From a virus: a stretch of 45,964 nucleotides of DNA. The notes under the pieces were generated by a model. It saw only the letters and a program-made list of their open reading frames with translations. It was not told where the DNA came from and did not search any database. The translations under genes were made by a program, and so were the position numbers. The stretch spans positions 1-45,964 of the IMG/VR virus record IMGVR_UViG_3300033998_000339. One strand, 5' to 3'. The stretch's first letter is position 1, and each line of letters begins with the position of its first letter. Below, one piece after another: positions 1-5,971 of this stretch.

Positions 1-19
1 TATAGATGTTATCACGTGA

Positions 20-94
20 GGGCGGGTAGTTCAGTGGGAGAACGTCTGCTTGACGCGCAGAAGGTCGTAGGTTCAATTCCTACCCCGCCCACCA
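20..94 (+). tRNA. tRNA-Val (anticodon GAC)
   Basis: This 75-base cloverleaf has acceptor stem GGGCGGG/CCCGCCC, D stem GTTC/GAAC (29-32 with 40-43), anticodon stem TCTGC/GCAGA (45-49 with 57-61), loop TTGACGC with anticodon GAC at 52-54, T arm with GTTCAATTC, and an encoded CCA at 92-94. It is intact because the phage attachment sequence restores its 3' half. The original 3' half now lies at 45607-45651. Confidence 0.95.
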
Positions 95-105
95 GGAAAA
101 TCAAG
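50..105. repeat. attL core, 56-base direct repeat
   Basis: Bases 50-105 are identical to 45607-45662. The repeat starts in the anticodon loop and runs through the encoded CCA plus 11 bases. Sequence diverges immediately on both sides (C/A before, A/T after). This is the classic product of tyrosine-integrase recombination into a tRNA 3' end. Confidence 0.93.
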
Positions 106-124
106 ACTTCGTGGGTTTGGAGAG

Positions 125-164
125 TTACTGTAAACCCTGGCATTACTGCAAAATTACTGCAATG
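125..164. other. Putative integrase arm-binding sites, left
   Basis: Two copies of TTACTGCAA lie at 143-151 and 154-162, with an imperfect copy TTACTGTAA at 125-133. The 23-base block 142-164 recurs in the same orientation at 45471-45493 with only two mismatches. Lying just inside each att core, these fit the arm sites bound by the AP2-like N-terminal domain of such integrases. Assignment rests on position and repetition only. Confidence 0.6.
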
Positions 165-168
165 GAAT

Positions 169-1380
169 TTACCGCTTAACCCCTGTAGGGGGTTTTTCTT
201 TTGTTCTCAGGTAGCTGTCCAGCTTCACTGCCGCCCGCTGCAGCATTTCTGGTCTGACATGGGAGTAAATATCCATGGTCACATTTATCCTTGAATGTCC
301 AAGCAGTTCTTGAACAACTTTCGGATGTTCACCGGCTTCCAGAAGCAGTGTCGCGCAGGTATGCCTTAAGTTGTGCAGGGCCACGTGGGGAATGCCTGCC
401 TTCTTTAGCAATCGGGCATAACGTTTTCCGAAATTGTCAGGGTCCAATGGCCGCCCGTCTTCAGTACAGAACACCAGGCCGTTATCCTGGTATTCTTGCC
501 CGAAGAAAAGTTTCTCCTGGGCCTGGCGCCTTTTGTGTTCCTTTAGTTCCCGCAGAACCTCGCCGGGCAAAGGGACTGTCCGCCGGGACTTTGGGGTTTT
601 GGGTTCGTTGAAAACAAGGGCCGTTTTGGTCGGGCCGTTTTCAACTTTCACCCGGCCAATGGACTGCCTGACATGAACAACGCCGTTCTTCAAGTCCACG
701 TCCTGCCAGCGCAGGGCCAGCAGTTCTCCACGCCGCAGGCCGGTCCCGACGTCCATCAGAAAGGCTGCGTAAAGCCTGTCCGCCTTTGCCGCTTCCAGGA
801 AACGGGCCACTTGTTCAGCCGTCAACGGCTGAATTTCCTTGTAACGCAGTTTGGGCAGGCTTACTGCTTCGCTTACGTTCCGGTGAATAAGCTGTTCTTT
901 CATTGCTTGTTTTAACGCACCGTGAATAACCTGGTGCATCATGTGGATTGTCCTGCTTGACAGGCCGCCCTTTTTGCCATCAGCCCGGCCGCCTTCCATT
1001 TTGCTGTTGTACAGCCTCTGTAAATCTCCAGCCTGTAATTTGCTCAAGGGGACATGGCCAATTTCCGGGATTATGTGCAACCTGGCCACATCCTTATATC
1101 CATGCCACGTTTTGGGCCGCACACGGGGCTTTACATAATCATTCAGCCACCTATCCAACCATTCTCCCACCGTCACCTTGTGGGGTTCTACAAAAGTTCC
1201 CGTGGCCTTCTCGTGCTGCACCTGGACCAACCATTCTTGTGCCTCTTTGCGAGTTTTAAAGTATTTGGTGACCCGCTTCAACTTACCTGTGGTCGGGTCG
1301 CGGCCAATGCTGGCCTGGGCCATCCATCTACCGTCAGGACGTTTAGTGATTGTCCCTTCACCGTGCCCGCGTTTAGCCAT
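169..1380 (-). CDS. int: Tyrosine site-specific integrase
   Basis: This 403-residue recombinase catalyses integration and, with Xis, excision at tRNA-Val. The N-terminal 60 residues resemble the AP2-like arm-binding domain (GEGTITKRPDGRW). A SAM-like core-binding domain spans about 70-175 and the catalytic domain about 185-390. Visible catalytic residues are R216 (TGLRRGEL), H336 and R339 (HNLRHT), H362 (LGH) and Tyr372 (IYSHV). The gene lies directly beside attL, as expected. Its ATG follows the TAG of immA without a gap (TAGATG), so it is translated from the repressor-immA-int message and should be made in the lysogen. The terminator for the tRNA lies within its 3' end. Confidence 0.95.
   Translation of the reverse strand: MAKRGHGEGTITKRPDGRWMAQASIGRDPTTGKLKRVTKYFKTRKEAQEWLVQVQHEKATGTFVEPHKVTVGEWLDRWLNDYVKPRVRPKTWHGYKDVARLHIIPEIGHVPLSKLQAGDLQRLYNSKMEGGRADGKKGGLSSRTIHMMHQVIHGALKQAMKEQLIHRNVSEAVSLPKLRYKEIQPLTAEQVARFLEAAKADRLYAAFLMDVGTGLRRGELLALRWQDVDLKNGVVHVRQSIGRVKVENGPTKTALVFNEPKTPKSRRTVPLPGEVLRELKEHKRRQAQEKLFFGQEYQDNGLVFCTEDGRPLDPDNFGKRYARLLKKAGIPHVALHNLRHTCATLLLEAGEHPKVVQELLGHSRINVTMDIYSHVRPEMLQRAAVKLDSYLRTKEKPPTGVKR
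178..202 (+). terminator. Rho-independent terminator for the tRNA transcript
   Basis: AACCCC (178-183) pairs with GGGGTT (189-194) around a five-base loop. It is followed by a T tract TTTTT-C-TTTT. It reads rightward out of the tRNA and overlaps the last codons of the oppositely oriented integrase. The original host terminator with the same T-tract pattern is stranded at 45683-45708, so the phage seems to replace it. Confidence 0.6.
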
Positions 1381-1800
1381 CTAGTCTTCCACCTCCAGAA
1401 AAGTGGCAATTATTCTCAGGATCTTTTCCAGGCTTTCTGCCGAGCAGGCTTCTGAAACAATAGGCCTGTATTCTTCCGCTTTCTCGCCCAGCATTAGGTG
1501 GCAGGAAAACATGTTTGCCTGGTATTCTTCTTTGATGTAAAAAAGGGTTTTTTGGAGGATGAACACAAAGTTTGTCGAAGGATGTAAAAAAAAGTGGCCC
1601 AGTTCGTGGCCACAGACAAATTGGCGCTCCAGGTCTGAAAGAGTTGAGTTAATCAGTATGAACCTTTTTTCTCCCGCTTGGATCGACATTCCTGCGATGG
1701 TTTCAAAAGGCGCATAACGCACTGAAATACCTAAATCTTCCGCTATATCAATGGGCTTCTTGCCCGTTTCTGCCAGAGTTTTTGCTTTCGAATAGAGCAT
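1381..1800 (-). CDS. immA: ImmA/IrrE-type metallopeptidase
   Basis: This 139-residue protein has the zinc-metalloprotease signature HELGHFFLHP (HExxH) in the middle, preceded by a region typical of ImmA (ISVRYAPFETIAGMS). In ICEBs1 and phi105, ImmA cleaves the partner repressor ImmR and so triggers induction. The same repressor-immA-int order is seen here, which supports that role. The family is well recognised; the substrate is inferred from the neighbour. The start has an AGGG-type site close upstream. A 39-base gap separates it from the repressor gene, consistent with one transcript. Confidence 0.88.
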   Translation of the reverse strand: MLYSKAKTLAETGKKPIDIAEDLGISVRYAPFETIAGMSIQAGEKRFILINSTLSDLERQFVCGHELGHFFLHPSTNFVFILQKTLFYIKEEYQANMFSCHLMLGEKAEEYRPIVSEACSAESLEKILRIIATFLEVED

Positions 1801-1839
1801 CTTCCCTCACTCTACCTTTTGAAACAACCTGGCTTGAAC

Positions 1840-2247
1840 TTATTTCTGCTGCCGTTTGGCAGCTCTTTCTTTTTGCAAGGTTTCCCATACTATCCGCAGG
1901 CCCAACATCACGTCTTCTTTGGTCTTCTCATCAAGAGGGTTTCCAAATAGCCGGAGATTGGGATGTTCTTTGATTATATTTTCCAGGTCGGCTTCCGTGG
2001 GAGGAGTGTCACGTTCGTACCATGGGTCAGGTATTTCCGAGACACCGTTTTTGCCGGTAAGAAGATACTGTACATTGCTATCAAGTGCATCGGCCAGTTT
2101 TTGTAGCATTTCATAATCCGGTTCTCGTCTGCCTACTTCCCAGGATGCCAAGGATGATCTGGCAACACCTATCCTTAAAGCCAGCTCTTTTTGGGTAAGC
2201 CCAAGCTTTTCTCTCAATTGTTTGATTCTATTTCCAAGCGTGTCCAT
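1840..2247 (-). CDS. immR: ImmR-like HTH repressor (lysogeny repressor)
   Basis: This 135-residue protein has an XRE-family helix-turn-helix in residues 1-60 (TLGNRIKQLREKLGLTQKEL, then RSSLASWEVGRREPD). The C-terminal part is short and probably helical. There is no LexA/CI-type self-cleavage domain, so inactivation by the adjacent ImmA protease is likely. I chose the ATG at 2247 because GGAGGTG sits at the right distance; an open frame extends upstream to 2343 but runs back through the operator region and lacks a ribosome binding site. It probably binds the TGTC/GACA elements at 2281-2365 and 40842-40881. Confidence 0.88.
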   Translation of the reverse strand: MDTLGNRIKQLREKLGLTQKELALRIGVARSSLASWEVGRREPDYEMLQKLADALDSNVQYLLTGKNGVSEIPDPWYERDTPPTEADLENIIKEHPNLRLFGNPLDEKTKEDVMLGLRIVWETLQKERAAKRQQK

Positions 2248-2266
2248 TCGTAACACCTCCAGTAAC

Positions 2267-2295
2267 AGCATAACCAAAAGTGTGTCGCCAGGCAA
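2267..2295 (-). promoter_or_regulatory. Leftward repressor promoter
   Basis: On the minus strand TTGCCT (2290-2295) and TATGCT (2267-2272) are 17 bases apart, 20 bases upstream of the repressor start. A TGTC half-site (2283-2286) lies in the spacer, which would allow autoregulation. It should drive repressor, immA and int. Confidence 0.65.
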
Positions 2296-2322
2296 CATTT
2301 GTCTCGATAAGACACAAACACA

Positions 2323-2351
2323 TTGACAGTGGCAAAACGACACAGTATAAT
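2323..2351 (+). promoter_or_regulatory. Rightward lytic promoter with repressor operators
   Basis: A perfect sigma-A-type promoter is visible: TTGACA (2323-2328), 17-base spacer, TATAAT (2346-2351). GACAC (2339-2343) and GTGTC (2353-2357) form an inverted repeat over the -10 box. Further upstream TGTCT-CGATA-AGACA (2300-2314) forms another. Bound repressor would block RNA polymerase directly. A near copy of this block lies at 40836-40881. Confidence 0.85.
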
Positions 2352-2383
2352 AGTGTCAGAACGGCACAGGGAGGTAAGCAGTA

Positions 2384-2629
2384 ATGCTTCGGAGGAAATT
2401 GCTTGAGGCACGAAAAGAAGCGGGCTTCACACATGAGAAGATTGCGCAAGAGCTCGGTATTAGCCGTGCCCATTATACCCATATAGAGCTGGGGACAAGG
2501 AATCCATCTCTTGAACTAGCTGTGGAAATAGCTAGGTTGCTAAACAAAAGCTTAGATGAAATTTTTTTGCCCGAAGAAGTGTCGAAACGCGACACAGACA
2601 TTACAGAAAACGCTTCTCAGGCTGGTTAA
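2384..2629 (+). CDS. Cro-like HTH regulator
   Basis: This 81-residue protein is almost entirely an XRE-family HTH (EKIAQELGISRAHYTHIE followed by GTRNPSLELAVEIARLL). It is the first gene of the rightward operon, divergent from the repressor, which is the usual position of Cro. GGGAGGT lies eight bases before the ATG. It likely competes for the same operators and commits the phage to lytic growth. An alternative is an activator of a downstream phage gene. The 3' end carries an operator-like palindrome. Confidence 0.8.
   Translation: MLRRKLLEARKEAGFTHEKIAQELGISRAHYTHIELGTRNPSLELAVEIARLLNKSLDEIFLPEEVSKRDTDITENASQAG
2579..2595. promoter_or_regulatory. Operator-like palindrome in the cro 3' end
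   Basis: GTGTCG-AAACG-CGACAC is a perfect 6+6 inverted repeat using the same GTGTC/GACAC half-sites as the two promoters. It lies 230 bases downstream of the lytic promoter, inside the cro-like reading frame. It could be a third operator allowing looping or roadblocking. No binding evidence is available from sequence. Confidence 0.45.
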
Positions 2630-2648
2630 CGGCTAAGGAGGTGATGTC

Positions 2649-3026
2649 TTGGCTGAAAAAGTTTTGCTTTTTCCAACACCCGAAGACATTTCTGCCGTGC
2701 AAACCGCCGTGAGCATTCTGGTACGGACCGGTCGGGGAACAACCAGGCAGTTGATGCTCAAGGTAATCAGGACAGTGCTTGACAAGTACGGCATACGGCG
2801 GCTTTCTCTGCCCGAGTATGTTGTAGAGGCGACTAAAGAGACAGGGTGGGCTACTGTTCGAGGAAAGCACTCCATTGCCGGCCGCCTTTGCCCGGGCTGC
2901 GGGGCCGACATATACCGGTGGCCCGGGCCGGTTAAGATTTTGGGAATTATGGAGGGGTTTAAGGCAGATACCGTAACCTATGGATGCACGTGTGGTGCAG
3001 TGTTTACCAAAGTTGAACCGGTATAG
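2649..3026 (+). CDS. Hypothetical early protein with zinc-ribbon end
   Basis: This 125-residue protein has a helical N-terminal half and a C-terminal pair of cysteine motifs (CPGC near residue 81, CTC near residue 113) that looks like a zinc ribbon. The start is TTG at 2649, chosen because GGAGGTGATG lies directly upstream. It is the second gene after the cro-like gene and is probably in the same early transcript. I do not recognise the family. A nucleic-acid-binding role is plausible from the zinc ribbon but is only inference. Confidence 0.65.
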   Translation: MAEKVLLFPTPEDISAVQTAVSILVRTGRGTTRQLMLKVIRTVLDKYGIRRLSLPEYVVEATKETGWATVRGKHSIAGRLCPGCGADIYRWPGPVKILGIMEGFKADTVTYGCTCGAVFTKVEPV

Positions 3027-3039
3027 AGGTGAACTAAAG

Positions 3040-3237
3040 ATGGGCCGTAACATCTTTGTGAGGCCAATATCTGTCGACATCAGATCACGCTGGTTCTCAA
3101 ATAGAGATCGAGCATGGGCATTTGCTCAAGAAGCGGCTAATAAAAGCAACTTTTGTGTTGACATATATGTTTACTCCGACGGTAAGCATTACCAAAAATA
3201 CACAGTATACCCCGCACGGGAAGATGATAGGAGGTGA
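3040..3237 (+). CDS. Small hypothetical early protein
   Basis: This 65-residue protein is rich in aromatic and charged residues and has no recognisable motif. The ATG at 3040 has GAGGTG eight bases upstream. An open frame extends to 2980 but would overlap the preceding gene and lacks a ribosome site. It ends six bases before the next small gene and belongs to the early operon by position. Confidence 0.55.
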   Translation: MGRNIFVRPISVDIRSRWFSNRDRAWAFAQEAANKSNFCVDIYVYSDGKHYQKYTVYPAREDDRR

Positions 3238-3242
3238 AATCG

Positions 3243-3344
3243 GTGTTAAGAAGGCTATATCTGAGATGGAAAGCTTGGCGGGCTGAAGTAAAGAAGAGGC
3301 GCCGGTGGGCGCTCTACTTCAGAAGTGGGGGGATGGCGCGGTGA
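3243..3344 (+). CDS. 33-residue basic mini-protein
   Basis: GTG at 3243 follows GGAGG at good spacing and opens a 33-codon frame. The product is very basic and Trp/Arg-rich (LRWKAW, KKRRRWAL). Its TGA overlaps the next GTG start in a GTGA arrangement, which suggests translational coupling. It is short, so it could be a leader peptide rather than a functional protein. Confidence 0.4.
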   Translation: MLRRLYLRWKAWRAEVKKRRRWALYFRSGGMAR

Positions 3345-3547
3345 GATGGTGGGATATGGTAGTAAGCGATGAATACCGGAGCTATAACCCATGGGACAAA
3401 ATGCGCCGCGAATGTAAGTGTTATAGCTGCAGTAAAAGCAACACCCAACAGTGTCCTTATGATGTCTTTTGGGGTAATCCTCACCTAAAGCCCGAAAACT
3501 GCAACCTATGGGTACCTTACTGGGAAGGTGGTTCTAATGGAAAATAA
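3341..3547 (+). CDS. Small Cys-rich hypothetical protein
   Basis: This 68-residue protein carries a CKCYSCSKSNTQQC cluster followed by another cysteine (ENCNLW), consistent with one zinc site. I chose the GTG at 3341, overlapping the stop of the preceding mini-gene; ATG at 3356 and GTG at 3305 are alternatives. The next gene overlaps its end by 11 bases. Function unknown. Confidence 0.5.
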   Translation: MRWWDMVVSDEYRSYNPWDKMRRECKCYSCSKSNTQQCPYDVFWGNPHLKPENCNLWVPYWEGGSNGK

Positions 3548-3818
3548 ACTGCTTGATGCCATATTCAGATTCAGGGAAAGCTTTGAGACCATTCAGCAAA
3601 TCACTGGTGCATACGGGGCAAATCTCTCTATAAAAAACAACCTTCAAATCCAGGTCAGTGAGAAGCAGTTAAATGAACTGTGCCGGACGTTTAATAAAAT
3701 AGCGTGCTTGGAGATATTCCAGAACACTGAGTACCCTTATCGCAAACACATCATTGTTAATGGCGTTGAGTTCTTTGCGCTGACGAAGAAGCTGGAAGAA
3801 TTGGGGGAGGTGGCTTAG
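3537..3818 (+). CDS. Hypothetical early protein
   Basis: This 93-residue soluble protein has no motif I recognise. The ATG at 3537 is preceded by AAGGTGG at six bases. It overlaps the previous gene and is immediately followed by the next start (TAG-GTG), so the three are likely co-translated. The position, just before a probable recombination module, suggests an early DNA-metabolism accessory role, but nothing in the sequence proves this. Confidence 0.55.
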   Translation: MENKLLDAIFRFRESFETIQQITGAYGANLSIKNNLQIQVSEKQLNELCRTFNKIACLEIFQNTEYPYRKHIIVNGVEFFALTKKLEELGEVA

Positions 3819-4799
3819 GTGGGCGAACTGGCAACAATCAACCAGTATAACACGATGGCAGACCTCGATTTAGGCTCTGTCCGGGAAATGGAGGCCCGCC
3901 TGACGGAAATAGAGACCAGGATGAAATTAGTGCAGGACTTTTTCAAGCGGGTTTTGGTTAAGGACGTGCATTATGGTGTCGTGCCCGGCGCTAAAAAGCC
4001 CACCCTTTACCAACCGGGGGCCGACCTTCTCAACAAGCTATACGGATTCTCACTGGTAATCCTGGATAAGCACGAGACCAAAGATTATGTCACAGGGCAT
4101 TATGAAGTGACGGCGCGGGTTCGGCTGGTGCATACGCAGACACAGATAAACGTCGGTGAAGGCGAGGGAATGGCCAGCACCCGGGAGGCCAAATACCGCT
4201 ATCGCTGGGTTCCGGAAAGGGATATTCCCCGTGGTCTGGACAAAGAAACGCTTGTTTACAAAGAGTTTGAAGGGAAAAACGGCACGTACAGGCTGTACCG
4301 GGTTGAAAACGACGATCTATATTCCCTTTGGAACACTGTCCTTAAAATGGCAATCAAGCGGGCTTATGTCCGGGCAACACTCGCTGCAACCGGGCTGAGT
4401 GGTGTTTTTTCGCAAGAAGAAGACGAGTTGGAAGAGTGGATTGAGGGCACAAATCCAAACTTAACTCAACCCACCAATGCTGATCGGAAAAACGGTGGCG
4501 GCAGCGCGAATGCCAAAAACCGCGCGAGTGAAAAACAAATCAAGGCGATTTTTGCCACCGGTCGCAGTAAAGGTTTGTCGAACGCTGACATTAAGAACAT
4601 TGTTTATCAACAGACGAAGAAGGACCTTAATGATCTCAACATGGATGATGCAAGCTTGCTGATCGACATGCTGCAAAAAAAGACCAAAGATGAATTACTT
4701 GCCATGATCACCGGCATGATCACCGGTCAAACTCCCGGTGATGAAGTGCTGCCTGGCTCGCCTGGCTCGCCTGGCTTGTTTGGTGGTGATCAGGCATGA
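3819..4799 (+). CDS. Conserved phage protein, putative recombination/ssDNA-binding partner of SbcCD
   Basis: This 326-residue protein resembles a family common in Firmicute phages and marked by a VHYGVVPGAKKPTLYQPGA block near residue 50. The central part (about 60-190) is mixed alpha/beta. The tail (about 215-290) is a separate helical segment followed by a low-complexity Gly/Pro/Ser end. It starts with GTG directly after the preceding stop and ends in an ATGA overlap with sbcD. Such proteins often sit where an annealase or ssDNA-binding protein would be expected. That role is an inference; I cannot assign a named superfamily. Confidence 0.55.
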   Translation: MGELATINQYNTMADLDLGSVREMEARLTEIETRMKLVQDFFKRVLVKDVHYGVVPGAKKPTLYQPGADLLNKLYGFSLVILDKHETKDYVTGHYEVTARVRLVHTQTQINVGEGEGMASTREAKYRYRWVPERDIPRGLDKETLVYKEFEGKNGTYRLYRVENDDLYSLWNTVLKMAIKRAYVRATLAATGLSGVFSQEEDELEEWIEGTNPNLTQPTNADRKNGGGSANAKNRASEKQIKAIFATGRSKGLSNADIKNIVYQQTKKDLNDLNMDDASLLIDMLQKKTKDELLAMITGMITGQTPGDEVLPGSPGSPGLFGGDQA

Positions 4800-5971
4800 G
4801 AATAGCCCACATCGGAGATGTCCACTGGGGCCTGGGGTACCCCGGCCCCACTCCCCAATCCCGCTTTGAGGATATTACACGGGTCATGGACTGGGTAGCC
4901 GACCGCATAATTGAGGAACAATGTAATCTTGTGCTATTCGCCGGCGATGCTTTCAAGGATGCCAGGGTCTTTCTGGACCGGGCCAGCGTGGAGATCAAGG
5001 CCTTTGCCGACTGGCTACGCAAGGTGACGGCGGCCGGTATCCCGGTAATAGCCATAAGCGGTACACCCAGCCATGATGCCATTTCAGCCTACCGTTTGAT
5101 CCAGGATATGCAAATTCCCGGGGTGACCATACTTACTGAACCGGGAGTGGTTCACCACAAGGGTCTTTCCATTGCCTGTCTCCCGGGGATGAGCCGGTCT
5201 GCTTTGGTCACCCAGGAGGAATACCGTGATCTCCCCACACACGTTATCCACCACATAATGACCGACAAAATAAAAGATATCTGCCAGGGGTTACGGGCAC
5301 AATGCGAAAACCTGGCCGTACTCCTGGCCCATCTTACCTACGATCTGGCCAACAAGGGCTTCGAGGACGTTCTGATGCAGCATGAGCCAGTGCTGACTAA
5401 AGAAGCCATCCAGGGGTTTGACCTGGTGTGCTTGGGGCATATACACCGGCCACAACAGAACGGTCGGGTGTTCTACTGCGGGAGCCCGGAGCGTTTGAGT
5501 TTCAACGACGAGCAAATTACCCCCGGTTTTTGGATTCACGAATTTAACCTGGCGATGTTTAGACAGATGACGAATCCTATCAAGTCTCGTTTTATTGAAA
5601 CGCCGGCCAGGCCCTTTGTGACGGCTACCTGGGAGGATTGGGTGGTTGAAGGTTTCATAAAGGGCAGAAAACCCGGCCCGGGCTTTAAGGATGCTGTGGT
5701 TCGCCTCTGGTATAGTTGCTCTGAGGAACTGGCTAAACAAATGGACCGCAAAGCTCTGGAGAGGGCGCTTTATGAAGTCGGTGCTTTCTATGTTGCTGAG
5801 ATCAAAGCCGACATCCAGCGAATAGATAGGGTCCGGGACCAGGGGGTTACTGAGACCCTGGGACCGGTAGAGGCCCTGGCCAGGTGGGCTAAGCAACATA
5901 ATATCCCCGATAACGAGATCGAGGCCCTGCAGGCCATGACCGCAGGGCTGCTGGAGGAGGTAACTATATGA
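4796..5971 (+). CDS. sbcD: SbcD-like nuclease subunit (metallophosphoesterase)
   Basis: This 391-residue protein is the Mre11-type nuclease partner of SbcC, acting on DNA ends and hairpins. Metal-site motifs are D8 and H10 (GDVHWG), D51 (AGDAF), H93-D94 (GTPSHD, replacing the usual GNHD), a histidine in LAHLTYD, and GHIHRPQ. The C-terminal 120 residues match the capping region. It overlaps its neighbours by ATGA on both sides, so the three-gene set is translationally coupled. In phages SbcCD relatives serve replication, recombination and end processing. Confidence 0.9.
   Translation: MRIAHIGDVHWGLGYPGPTPQSRFEDITRVMDWVADRIIEEQCNLVLFAGDAFKDARVFLDRASVEIKAFADWLRKVTAAGIPVIAISGTPSHDAISAYRLIQDMQIPGVTILTEPGVVHHKGLSIACLPGMSRSALVTQEEYRDLPTHVIHHIMTDKIKDICQGLRAQCENLAVLLAHLTYDLANKGFEDVLMQHEPVLTKEAIQGFDLVCLGHIHRPQQNGRVFYCGSPERLSFNDEQITPGFWIHEFNLAMFRQMTNPIKSRFIETPARPFVTATWEDWVVEGFIKGRKPGPGFKDAVVRLWYSCSEELAKQMDRKALERALYEVGAFYVAEIKADIQRIDRVRDQGVTETLGPVEALARWAKQHNIPDNEIEALQAMTAGLLEEVTI

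Noticed and set aside
16-294. Plus-strand frame over the tRNA and int 3' end
   Set aside because: It reads through the tRNA gene and the integrase terminator region; no ribosome site and no protein-like composition.
2248-2343. Upstream extension of the repressor frame with a Cys-rich, Leu-rich N-terminus
   Set aside because: It runs through the operator and promoter region and a good GGAGGTG site precedes the ATG at 2247.
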